From contig JBNGIQ010009444.1 in NCBI GenBank assembly GCA_049999765.1, positions 1 to 36,166 on the forward strand: a stretch of DNA of 36,166 bases, written 5' to 3'. Shown here one piece after another: positions 26,490 through 35,790 of this stretch (the stretch's first letter is position 1; each line of letters begins with the position of its first letter). Position numbers and translations under genes: made by a program. The notes under the pieces were generated by a model. It was not told the DNA's origin and made no database searches. It was given only the letters and a program-made list of their open reading frames with translations. The DNA comes from Phaeoceros laevis. Lineage: Eukaryota > Anthocerotophyta > Anthocerotopsida > Notothyladales.

Positions 26490-26930
26490 ATTCATTGTCT
26501 TAAGCAAATCTCGTGCAAACGCTGTGTCCTCTTGAATGATCGTCAAGCACTATCTAATGCAATCCTAGCATCTATCCCGTGCACACAAAACATTCACACG
26601 AGGATGAATTGGAATAGGCCTGGACCTAGTAGCAGCAGTGGGATGAGTGAGGGGCCAACTTCTATGGAGATTGGTCAAGTAAAAAGGGAGTTTCCCAGTA
26701 ATTGCTATTCATGCGGAGATTGGGGCCATCGGAGCAGCGACTGTCCTAAAGCACCAGCCTGTCCCCAACCAGGAATGAGAGGAAGAGGCAAGGGCAGAGG
26801 CAGGGGACAGGCAGGCCGTCCACAGGGACCAGTGGGCAACGAAGTGTGGAAAGCAAACATCACCGAGCTAGAAAAGCCACCAGAAGAAGCAACGAGAAAC
26901 AACCCCCCCCCCCAGCAGTCGGAGGGGTAG
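26490..26930 (+). pseudogene. Gypsy B gag, C-terminal part
   Basis: The frame reads LNDRQALSNAILASIPC and then a Ser/Gly linker to the CCHC knuckle CYSCGDWGHRSSDCP and an RGRGKGRGRGQ basic region. It ends at TAG 26928-26930, just after an 11-C run (26903-26913). The protease frame overlaps here, so slippage in the C run could link the two; the run could also be a sequencing error. The N-terminal capsid part is missing. Confidence 0.72.
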
Positions 26931-27480
26931 CTGCTGGGGGAGACACTACCCCGAGAGAGCATGAGACTGTAACATGTTATTGTGAGAAGGCTGAAAAAAC
27001 AAGTCAGATCTACAATTGTGAATGCAAGAATGGCACAGAAACACAGGTGCGTGAACTGTTTACTGTACAAGGTAAAATTAATGGGCATGCTTGTAGAGTG
27101 CTAATCGACTGCGGAGCAAACTCCAGTTTCATGTTCCAAGAATATGCAGATCAATGGAGGTTGGATACGGGGCAAACGTGCGGCAAGGTACTGGAACTTG
27201 CTGACGGCCATAAAAGCATCAAAGAGGCCACACTAAGTAAGCACCTTAATTTTAGGATGGGTGAACATTTCAAGAGGACAAGGCTAACGATTACTGAGCT
27301 TAAAAGCGGTTACGATTTATTATTAGGAATGCCTTAGTTGGAGGATCATAACATTGCAATCACATGGAAGGAGCAAGAGCTTCTACTAACGTGCAGTGGT
27401 CGACAAATAGTGGTTCGTGGTGAGCGTCTCTGCAAGACAGGAAGCACAATAAGACCCCTAAGATACAAATGGTATCACTG
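26910..27480 (+). pseudogene. Gypsy B aspartic protease
   Basis: The open frame (26846-27337) contains VQGKINGHACRVLIDCGANS with an active-site D-C-G-A in place of the usual D-[ST]-G-A, then LELADGHKSIKEATLS and SGYDLLLGMP. A TAG at 27335-27337 replaces the Trp or Gln expected in G-M-x-W-L, after which LEDHNIAITWKEQELLL continues. The DCGA variant may mean loss of activity. Confidence 0.75.
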
Positions 27481-27875
27481 GAATAGATAATGCGGGACTG
27501 TGGGGAGAAACAAGCTGAATCTGTCTTGTTCTTAATCAGAGATAAACGTCTACCTGCTATCAACCAGTGCCAAGTACAGGCTGAATGTGACAAGGACAAG
27601 TTGCCACAGGACCCAGAGCTTAGAGACTTGCTCGCAGAATATAAGGATGTGTTGGTTGAGGGACTGCCGCCTGGACTTCCTTCTAAACGAGCCGTGGATC
27701 ACCGCATCGAACTTCTGCCAGGGGAGCACCGTCCTACACATAAACCCTGCTTTCACATGTCTCCGTTGGAATTGCAAAAATCTAAAATGCAGGAGGAAGA
27801 ACTCTTGCGAAAGGGTTATATCAAGCCGTCGATGTCACCCTACGGTGCCCCCATTTTGTTCACTAGAAAGAAAAA

Positions 27876-28483
27876 CTATGTTTTAAAATACTATCGTATT
27901 CCTTACACAATACTACGTATTTTCATATTTTATGATTTTCTAAAAAATACTCATATTTTTAACAAACACTGTGTAAATTCAAAAAAATCCTCGTGCTCTA
28001 TTAACTTAGGTCAGTGTTTTATTTTGAGTTTTTTGGGTTTATTTGAGTTTCTTTCAATATTTTAAGTTTTTTTCAATATTTGAGGATCTTCATAGTTCTC
28101 TTTGTTTGATTAAGAAGTTTTAATGCATAAAAGTCTCTGATGAAGATGAGAACTTCGTAGATTGGTTTGAAGAGTCCATGGACGACGGTAAAGCAACACC
28201 ATTACAAGATGTAGAAGGTTGCAATTGAGTAGATGACAGCTACTCAAAGTCACATTATTGAGTAGATAACAGCTACTCAAAGTCACATTATTGTTTAGGT
28301 TTAAAACGAAACAATTCTAAAGTATAAGTGACTTGGGTTTTTCTTTATTAGATTTCTCATAGCTATATATACGCATGTTATATTGTATTTTCCTATTCTT
28401 TCGTATTTTTATCCAAAAAGTAAAATACTAGGAAATACTCGTATTATCGTATTTTATTTCGTATTTTGTATTGTAAAACATAG
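27876..28483. mobile_element. 608-bp hAT-like TIR element, 8-bp target duplication
   Basis: The left end CTATGTTTTAAAATAC and the reverse complement of the right end, CTATGTTTTACAATAC, differ by one base in 16. AAGAAAAA at 27868-27875 and 28484-28491 is an exact 8-bp duplication, the hAT signature size. Removing one copy and the insert restores R-K-K-N-G-K-L of the RT. The element is AT-rich, with many CGTATTTT words near both ends. It contains a 34-36-bp tandem repeat (about 28226-28290, GAGTAGATGACAGCTACTC) and an acidic coding fossil near 28135-28225. Confidence 0.87.
28132..28228 (+). pseudogene. Acidic coding fossil inside the hAT-like element
   Basis: A short frame encodes VSDEDENFVDWFEESMDDGK and TPLQDVEGCN before a stop. 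It looks like the acidic tail of a protein, perhaps the C-terminus of the transposase that once mobilised the element. It is too short to assign. Confidence 0.3.
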
Positions 28484-28984
28484 AAGAAAAATGGCAAACT
28501 TCGTATGTGCATTAATTACAGGGCACTGAATAAAGTTACTCGCAAGAACAGCTACCCCCTCCCTCGCATCAACGAGCTACTGGAAAGTCTGGCTGGAGCA
28601 CGTTACTTCTCAAAGCTTGATCTGGCTGCAGGGTATCATTAAATTCGAGTGGCGGAGGAGGACATCCCCAAAACCACTTTCAACACAAGGTACGGCCACT
28701 ACGAATGGTTGGTCATGAGTTTTGATCTCAGTAATGCTCCGGCTACATTCTAGGGACCCATGAAGGATGATTTTCGGGATATGATCAATGATGGCCTGGT
28801 AGTGTACTTAGATGACATTCTGATTTACAGCAGGACAAAGGCCGAACACTTTACTAAACTTAGGCAAACATTACAAAGGCTTTGTGAGCATGAGCTTTAT
28901 GCACAACTACCAAAGTGTGAGTTTTTGGCACAACGGCTGGAATATCTAGGGCACATTGTGGACAAGGATGGCATCTGGGTGGAT

Positions 28985-29390
28985 CATGCATGGAACATTG
29001 GATTATTCGCCAGGGCATCCTGGTTATCACAATGCAAAACTGTAGGTACCTTTTGAGTCTAACCGGAGTCGTCAAACACCTTCTATCCCACACAGCTTCC
29101 TTTACAGCAACCGTTAAGGTTTTATACTTTGCCTCCGTGCTAGAGAGGCAGATGCTGGCATTTCTTTTGCAGGACCAGGATATTGGCCCTCCAGCCAATG
29201 TGAAGATGTAGGCAGCTACTGATTTGCAACTATCGGGGTCTGTAGCCCAATCGTTGTCACAAAAACCCTCGAGCAACAAGGTTTTCTTCTCAGATGCTCG
29301 GTAAGTAATGCAAAAGTCCATTGTACCATTTAGATATCGAAATATTCTCTTGACAGAGGTCTCAAAATGTGTTAGGAATTGGGACAACAA
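28985..29390 (-). pseudogene. Copia B RNase H, truncated
   Basis: Contains HFETSVKRIFRYLNGTMDFC, LLLEGFCDNDWATDPDSCKS (first Asp), YIFTLAGGPISWSCKRNASI and LSSTEAKYKTLTVAVKEAVW, where the usual S-T-E-A-E-Y is S-T-E-A-K-Y. After a frameshift VLHCDNQDALANNPMFHA is readable. The frame then runs into gypsy B RT sequence at about 28985. The C-terminal TKHI and HHF blocks and ADLLTK are absent. Confidence 0.83.
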
Positions 29391-30499
29391 ATGAACTGGA
29401 AGGCGATATCTGACCTCGTCAGGCAGGTGAGAAAAATGAGTGTGCCCACTGCCTGCTTATACGGTACTTTTGACATCTCCCTCATCTCATCTTCAGTTGA
29501 TGCAGCCTGGTCTTTTGTGAGTTTGATGCCGGCTGCTAACGGTGTTGATGATGCATGTGCCTCTGCCAAATTGAACTTCGCCAAACTTTGGTCATCCAAA
29601 TACACTACAAGCATAAGATAAGCTCCATTCTTCAAAATGTACAGGTTTGAGTCAGCCTTTGCCTTCTGGAAGCCACACTTGCTGACCAGAAAATTGTCAA
29701 GGCGAGTATGCCAAGCTCTAGGGCTTTGTTTTAAACCACACAAAGTTTTGTGAAGCTTGCATACTAACTGTTCGTGACCTTTTTGGATGTATCCCTTAGG
29801 TTGGGACATATAAATCTCCTCCTCTAGCTACCCATTAAGGAAGGCAGTACGAATATCCATCTGCTGCAAGGCTAGATCACAATGTGCAGCAACAGCTAAT
29901 ACCATGCGAAGAGTCGGGAATTTAATTACAGGTGCGAATGTTTCAAAATAATCCTCGCCTGGTTTTTGAGAGAAACCCTGAACAACAAGTCTTGCTTTAT
30001 ACCTTTCTATGGATCCGTCAGCCTTATACTTTGTCTTAAATACCCACTTACAGGAGATGGCTTTCCTGTTGGGTGGTAAGGGCTGCAAAGACCAGATTCC
30101 GTTCTTGATTAGCGAGTCATACTCTTCCTTGGCTGCCTGCTTCCAGTTACTTGCATCGGGGCCAAAGTATGCCTCCCTCATAGTTTGTGGGTCTTTTGGA
30201 TCTAGTTGGGCAACTACCAAAGCATGTGCAACCTTCTTCTCGACAGGATTATCGGGTACACCTGACTGGAGCATTGTGAGCAAGGAAGATTCATAAGCTA
30301 GTTCCTCTTTGTCGCCTTGAATGACAACACCCCCCACTACAGCTGGAATGGCCTCAACTACCTCTCCAGTAGCCCAGTCAGTGTGACTGTGACTCGTCCA
30401 GTGGCTGGGGTCAAACAGAGCCGGAGCGGATCGAGTTCTGGAGGGATACCTCGATGTAGATGCTTCAACTTCCTCAATAGGTGAAGCCTGGAGCGTCAT
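29390..30499 (-). pseudogene. Copia B reverse transcriptase with internal deletion
   Basis: Starts in the linker (SRYPSRTRSAPALFDPSHW) and contains YDSLIKNGIWSLQPLPPNRK, AISCKWVFKTKYKADGSIER, YKARLVVQGFSQKPGEDYFE and LQQMDIRTAFLNG (first Asp). After a stop at 29828-29830 it continues EEEIYMSQPKGYI, CKLHKTLCGLKQSPRAWHTR and LILKNGAY-like text to VVYLDD. Immediately after Y-L-D-D the sequence jumps to QSLAKFNLAEAHASSTPLAA. Compared with copia A, about 70 codons covering LKWCLGVEI and the palm end are missing. The deletion makes RT inactive even apart from stops. Confidence 0.87.
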
Positions 30500-30596
30500 C
30501 CATCAGCATATCTGGTGAGTGCTCTATGTCCTCTTTGCCAGATATGGTGGCAGCCTCCTCTAACTCCAAAGAGATGCTGCTTGGGGACTGATCGAA

Positions 30597-31523
30597 CTAA
30601 GAAAATTGACCAGTGGCAGGAGCAGATGAGCTAGGAGCCCAGGATACAAGAGTCGCGTCAACCAGCTCAGAATCAGTGGCCTCCTCCTCAACATGAGTGG
30701 AGGAGGGTGCTTGTGTCTCCAAGAGGCTAGCTTCATCAAATATCACGCTGCGAGCATATTGGGCACGTCGAGTCTTGGGATCAAACAACTTGTAAGCTTT
30801 GATCCCATCCGTCTATCCAATGAAGACAAGTTTTTGTTCTCTATCTGACAACTTTAAGTATGCAAGCTTCTCTTTAGGTACATGTGCATAGGCTAGAGAA
30901 CCAAATGTACGAAGATGTTGTACAGAGGGTTTCCAGCCGCAGCATAAACTCATAGGGTGTCTTCCCTTGGATAGCCTTACAAGGTATACGATTATGCAGA
31001 TAGTTAGCAGTGTTGATTGCCTCTCCCCAATATGCTAATGGTAGGTGTGCTTGTTTAAGCATGGATCTAGCAATGTCTTGTGCAAATCTGTTGCGACGTT
31101 TGGCTACACCATTTTGCAACGAACTATAGGGCGCTGTAAACTGGCGCAGAATGCCAAGGTCGCTGCAGTGCTGGTTGAAAACATCAGAATCGAACTCACC
31201 ACCATTGTTAGTTCGTAAGCAAAGGATCTTCTTGCTAGTCTATCTCTCAACCATAGCCTTGTACTGTTTAAAGTGCTCAAACGCATCACTTTTGTGCTTC
31301 AACACTTAGACATAGGAGAACCTACTAAAGTCGTCCATGAATGTAAGAAAATACAAGTCTCCTCCAAATGATGGTGTTGAAACTGGCCCACAAAGATCTG
31401 AATGTACCAGCTGTAAGACTCCAAGAGCTCTTCCTTGTGGTGTTTTCCATACACACACACCTCACAGAAAGGTAAGGGGCTAGTTGGTGGAATTCCATTT
31501 GAGTAGATGTCATGCGTGCGCAT
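30597..31523 (-). pseudogene. Copia B integrase
   Basis: Starts with DIYSNGIPPTSPLPFCEVCV, the second half of the zinc-binding region. The core contains LTFMDDFSRFSYV, LCLRTNNGGEFDSDVFNQHC and SSLQNGVAKRRNRFAQDIAR. The second catalytic position is Asn (AAC), as in copia A (AAT), and the usual Glu of QNG-[VI]-AER is Lys here. NTANYLHNRIPCKAIQGKTP, LRTFGSLAYAHVPKEK and LFDPKTRRAQYARSVIFDEA follow, with one frameshift near 30930 and several stops. It ends in a Ser/Pro/Glu-rich linker. Confidence 0.82.
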
Positions 31524-31527
31524 GTCC

Positions 31528-32010
31528 TTAAGTTGAGAGGTTAGGATGTCCCAAGCGCATGTGCCAGATTTTTGTCACATCTGAAGCGGACACACTTGGG
31601 CTAACCCCGACAACTTGTGCTGATGGAACAGGGACACTAAAAACATCAAGGAGAAACAAGTCGCGAGAGAGACGACCGACAACAATGGATTTCCCAGATT
31701 CCCTAATGACACACATGGACTTCCTAAACAGGACTTCTAGCTCTTGTCTGCATACTAGCTGACACACAGAAAGCAGATTCTTTGTAATTGCAGGAACGTG
31801 CAACACACTGTGCAAGGCTAGGGTACAACCATTTTCAAGACGGAGGGTGACATCACCGACACCTCTTATCTGCAGTTCACTATCATCCCCTAGCAGGACA
31901 TTTTGTGACTTAGAGTGTAGCACATAATTTGAACATGTTGACCTGTCACAAAAAATGTGTGCAGTGGCACCTGAATCTATGAACCGGTTAGCAGGGTGAG
32001 ACTCTGTTGC
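31528..32010 (-). pseudogene. Copia B protease and pre-integrase domain
   Basis: The protease active site FIDSGATAHIFCDRS (D-S-G-A-T) lies at about 31990-31940. It is followed by VLLGDDSELQIRGVGDVTL and LHSVLHVPAITKNLLSVCQL, the usual copia protease body. The GAG_pre-integrase block with the first zinc ligands, IWHMRLGHPNLS, closes the frame at a TAA or TAG near 31528. The order and spacing are as in plant copia elements. Confidence 0.85.
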
Positions 32011-32031
32011 AGTTAGACAAACTGTCAGGGC

Positions 32032-33076
32032 TCAAGGTGAGATCCTGACTCCATTTGGCGACTTTGCAGCGGAAACATACTCAGAAAGGGAAGGGACTTG
32101 GACCATCGGCACAGAAGGTATTGCCTTTTCCTTCTTGGCCACAGCGTGTGCCTCAGGAGCAGGGAACCGCCTAGGTTCGTTGTTCTTTTTCTTTCTGCAA
32201 TCTCTCTCCCAGTGGTTGGGTAAACCACACCAATTACAATTGCCTTTGCTTCTTCTTACTTGAAGACGTCTCACCACTAGAGCTTGATGCAAAACTTCTG
32301 GCTTTGAAGGGTTTGCCAGGTCCCTTCCTCGGCCCTTTTGGCCTGGCTGTAAATAGCACTTGTTCTCTTGATGACTTACCAGTAGCAACAACCTGCCTGC
32401 TGGCTTCCTACATCATCAGGGCTCCTCCGAGCTCATTCACATTAAGAGTAGGTATGTCCTCTTTTTTCATTTTTGTCACAACAGCCAATTGTTGAGCAAG
32501 TCTGAATACTTCATTTTGGCTGGTGACAAAGTTGATGTCACTTTGTGGAAGTGCTGACAACAACCTCATACATGCTTCTGACTCCTTCACAATTGTTCCA
32601 GATTGCTCCAACTTAAGACGAACATTTCTGAACTTTCCAATAAACTGATCAAGGGATTCACCTTCACGCATTTACAAGCTATAATACTTGGCACTTGCTG
32701 AAATTTTTGTCATCATGTCTTTGCCGTGGTAAACCATGCTGAGGTGATCCCACATCTCTTTAGATGTTGTTGCAGCTGCTATGGAAAGGACCATTTCTTC
32801 TACTAGACCAAGTCGAAGTGCACTTTGTGCATGCATATCCAGAAAGTCCCAAAGTACTTTATCATCTGAGCGTCGGTCCTGTGGCTGTCCAGATGCATTC
32901 TCTGTGCAAGGAAGCTCACCAGACACATGTTCCCACAAGGAGAGCTCCATCAAGATACCCTTCATCCGCATCTGCCAAACATCGTAGTTTGTACCGTTGG
33001 TAAGTCTGTCCTTTTCTTTAAAGTCAAACCGGACTGGCTGCAGGTTTTTCATGAAAGCAGCGGCCATAGTATCCAT
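32032..33076 (-). pseudogene. Copia B gag with zinc knuckle
   Basis: ATG at 33076. The start MDTMAAAFMKNLQPVRFDFK is followed by NGTNYDVWQMRMKGILMEL, the DUF4219/UBN2-type copia gag signature, then TSKEMWDHLSMVYHG. A TAA (KYYSL-stop-MREGESL, 32672-32674) interrupts it, probably AAA-to-TAA. The next part has LDQFIGKFRNVRLKLEQSG and LLSALPQSDINFVTSQNEVF. A stop and frameshift precede the CCHC knuckle CNWCGLPNHWERDC (about 32230). All conserved gag parts are present in order. Confidence 0.85.
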
Positions 33077-33097
33077 ACTACTGGTGCTGTCCCTTCT

Positions 33098-34159
33098 TTA
33101 TTCATCTCTTCTTTCTTCTGCCATATTAAACAATGCCGCTATGCATTCCAAGAAGTCAGCCTCAAGTGACTGCGCAATAAGCTCAGATGCAGCCTCTTGA
33201 TCGACTGTTTGCATTCAGTCACAACAATGGTGGAAGGTCAGATGGTACCACCACAGGCTCCTCATCTTTTGTGTCTTTGTTTGCACTGCGTACTTCAGGG
33301 GCAACACTTTTAGCAGAGTTAGCTTGTCTCACCCACTCATTCTGCATGTTTACAAGCAAACAAAGATCTAGGCTACAGACATGGAAGTCAATCCTTTGAA
33401 GTTGTTCTTGCAATTTCTCTACTAGACTAACTAATTGCTATGACTGTTTAAATGTGAAGTGAATTCGCAAAAGTATTCGAAGGACGCGGACTTCGTCTTG
33501 CATCAACTGAATTGCCCGGGTGTTCACAGGGGTTGACAACACGTTAGAAGAAGGTAGGTCACTTCTTCCTCGCTGGGTGCTTGGATAAGAAGCACTCTCC
33601 CTGTGACGCCTTGAGGATGCGCAATGACAGGTTCCTCCACGCGAAGATTGAACAAGAGAATTTCGATGAGGACAGATAGCCGGAGAGTCACGGGGCAATG
33701 ACTGTTGCTCTCATCTTCTAGAGTAATTTCGTCCAGATTGAGCTCCTCTATTGCAGTTGCGTCTTCGGTGAAGGTCTTGCCAGCACGCATCCATGGCCTC
33801 ATGAGGGCGCACCTCGCATTCTCCAACAAATGCAAAAGAGATGCACAATACTTAGAGCTACAACCTCCTCTTAACGTGCTTTGCCTGCACTTCACAGTTT
33901 AGGACCGGGAGCGGCACCTTCAAGACATCTTCAACTACTTCTTTGTTGAAAATGTGCGAGGAGGTCTGGCCGCTATGTTATTCAATAAGAACTCGCGCAA
34001 TTGCTTGACCAGATCTGGCTGTTTCTGTGCATGAGCTCTTACGCCAACTTCGGCAAGATTAGGATGAATAAAAGAAAGCAAATGGGCAAGGTGCTCAAAT
34101 GCTTGAATCCATCCCGATCTAGCATGCCATAAGATGGCTCCGATACCATGAACAGACAA
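33098..34159 (-). pseudogene. Unknown coding-like leader ORF of copia B, before gag
   Basis: Between primer binding site and gag (about 1.07 kb, unusually long for a copia leader) several minus-strand frames look protein-like. Segments include GWIQAFEHLAHLLSFIHPNL and LVKQLREFLLNNIAARPP (34159-33935), then FNKEVVEDVLKVPLPVLNC (about 33950-33865), then IEELNLDEITLEDES (33895-33524). NMQNEWVRQANSAKSVAPEV (33413-33219) and DQEAASELIAQSLEADFLE (33214-33098) follow. The first frame starts with an ATG two codons inside the LTR and reads through the primer site. The pieces are joined by frameshifts or introns. I recognise no domain. It may be an extra element-specific gene or captured host sequence. 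Confidence 0.4.
34136..34148 (-). promoter_or_regulatory. Primer binding site of copia B (initiator Met tRNA type)
   Basis: On the minus strand the sequence is TGGTATCGGAGCC, one base from the common plant PBS TGGTATCAGAGCC, complementary to the 3' end of initiator methionine tRNA. It begins directly after ...GTCTGTTCA, the expected CA end of the 5' LTR at 34149. Confidence 0.85.
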
Positions 34160-34500
34160 TGTACAAGCGAGAGTGTATTGCTATTGTATCGTGAGATTTC
34201 AAAGAGTGTTAGGTGCGAGAGTGCTTGTACCCCTCTCAACCCCAACCTCCTGTCCGCGCAGGGTAACCATTCTACTCAGCCCTAACAACTTAGTTAACTT
34301 AAAAACTTATCTATATATGTCCGAGTGTGGGTTGATTACCTCAGTTAAGAGATATGGTAACCAGGGATAGGAAATATAGCAATAGGATAAAGTAGGGTGA
34401 AAGTAAAAGCGTATTCTAGAAGAATGTCAAAACGCTAAGTGGCCTTAACTAATACAGCCTAAATCGTTACTACGGCCATGGTGCCGGGTGTACATTCAAA
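34149..34500 (-). repeat. 5' LTR of copia B, outer end approximate
   Basis: Defined on the inside by the CA end next to the primer binding site. A TATA-like CATATATAGATAAG on the minus strand lies at about 34308-34321, suitable as the LTR promoter. The outer TG end cannot be fixed because the 3' LTR is missing. Confidence 0.6.
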
Positions 34501-35580
34501 CACCAATATAAGTGAAGGGCAAAACCCTAATTAAGCGACTTGGATTGAACGATAGTAGTTGAAATATATAACTCCACACTAATATTGTCTTGTTAAAAAC
34601 AAACAAAAATACTATTACTCCATACTCCATATTCCATGTTGTGGATATGTATGGAGGAAAGTTGGTATGTGTACTGATATGATGGATTAGTAAGATGTGT
34701 TGGTCCGTGTTCCTTGCAAACTTAGGCTCTTTGGTTGGTGAAATTGGTTTGTATGGAGTATTTTATATCAAACAATGACATTTCAAAGTTAAAGAGCTTC
34801 TATGAAGTTTCAAGTTTGAGAGGAACAATAAACTTTCAAGCTTTAGAGTTTCAATGAAGGTTGGACAACTTTAGGAGACGTCATGTGCATATATGCATTC
34901 GAACAACCCATAAGTGGTTTTCTCAATTCTATTGGCAGTAAGGCCCTCAGTTGCCAGGCAGGCTAGTGGCCTGGCATCAAATGTTTAAACTACCCATAAA
35001 ATCGTTGACCCTGGTCGGCTTCTTGCTATGTTGACTACTAGAAAAAAATTTCATGGAGACACGATAGGGTATCACGGTGGGTGGCACGGTACGGGACACG
35101 ATGCCATTTTGCTACAATCGGTGGACGCAGTGGGCAGCCCCGGTTCCCTTTTTGCACGTTTTGCACGGTAACTGCCTATGCAGCCTAGTAAACCTTGAGC
35201 CAGTCGGTCAACGCACCCAACCAGGAAATATTCCCACAAAGATGCGGGATTCCCTACCGCCACGGTGCCATCATGGTCCCATTGACCCATATATTCACTG
35301 ACCCGATCTGTCGAATGCCCTCTCTCTCCGGTCCGCTTCTCTTTCCAGCCACTTTCTCAAGGACGTATTGTGAAAAGATAGGCACTTTATTCAATGATGA
35401 CACTAGGGGGTCTCAAAGTTAGAAAAATTTCCACGACGGCCCGCCCGTCCCGCACGTCGATGGGGTGTGGCCGTCGGAGCAGTCGGGCCCCGAGATAGGT
35501 GCCCTTCAGGAAGGGCCGCGGGCTCGACCCGTCGCCCGTCACCCGTCCCAAAGCCCGACACCAGGCATTCGGCCCTGGAG
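34501..35580. other. Gene-free stretch, AT-rich then GC-rich
   Basis: 34501-35040 is AT-rich with no coding signal. 35041-35580 is richer in GC with words such as CACGGTACGGGACACGA and CCCGCCCGTCCCGCACGTCG. I see no gene, RNA or recognisable element in it. Confidence 0.5.
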
Positions 35581-35587
35581 GCCAGCG

Positions 35588-35790
35588 GGCAGGGAAGCAG
35601 GGCGCAACCAGCAGGGAGGCAGGGCGCAGCCAGCGGGGAGGCAGGGCGCAGGCAGTGCGCAGCCAGCAGGGAGGGCGCAGGCAGCAGGGAGGCAGGGAGG
35701 GCGCAGGCAGCAGGGAGCAGGGAGGGCGCAGGCAACAGGAGCAGGGAGGGCGTAGGCAGGGCGCATGCGGCAGGGAGGCAGGTCGAAGTG
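35588..35790. repeat. GC-rich minisatellite
   Basis: Irregular tandem array of short words built on CAGGGAGG, GGCGCAG and CAGCCAG. Because it lacks A/T-rich stop codons it is open in several frames on both strands; those frames encode Ala/Gly/Arg/Gln-rich or Pro/Cys/Leu-rich repeats and are not taken as genes. Confidence 0.85.

Larger units (their letters stand above)
26490..28990 (+). mobile_element. Ty3/gypsy retrotransposon B, truncated at both ends
   Basis: Plus-strand order: gag C-terminal part with zinc knuckle, aspartic protease, RT. It lacks its LTRs, the start of gag, and everything after RT. RT is split by a hAT-like insert (27876-28483). On the right it abuts the minus-strand copia element near 28985 with no recognisable boundary signal. 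It is a different family from the methyltransferase-bearing gypsy element. Confidence 0.82.
27490..29000 (+). pseudogene. Gypsy B reverse transcriptase, split by a hAT-like insert
   Basis: The upstream part has LAEYKDVLVEGLPPGLPSKR, AVDHRIELLPGEHRPTHKPC and LLRKGYIKPSMSPYGAPILF ending TRKK at 27875. After the insert it resumes at 28492: [29 protein letters not shown] (first catalytic Asp) and [17 protein letters not shown], then VVYLDDILIYSRTKAEHF (catalytic YLDD) and RLEYLGHIVDKDGI. Two stops are CAA-to-TAA in GYHQIRV and CAG-to-TAG in ATFQ. It ends abruptly at about 28985, where minus-strand copia sequence begins. Confidence 0.87.
28985..34500 (-). mobile_element. Ty1/copia retrotransposon B, 3'-truncated
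   Basis: Minus-strand order from the right: 5' LTR (ending at 34149), primer binding site (34148-34136), about 1 kb of leader, gag (33076 to about 32030), protease (about 31990), integrase (about 31570-30600), RT (30499 to about 29400) and RNase H (to about 28990). The last part of RNase H and the 3' LTR are missing at the junction with gypsy B RT. It shares family-specific blocks with copia A, such as FDPKTR-x-x-x-YARSVIFDEA and STPLAAG-x-KLTKD. Several stops, shifts and an internal RT deletion make it inactive. Confidence 0.87.
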
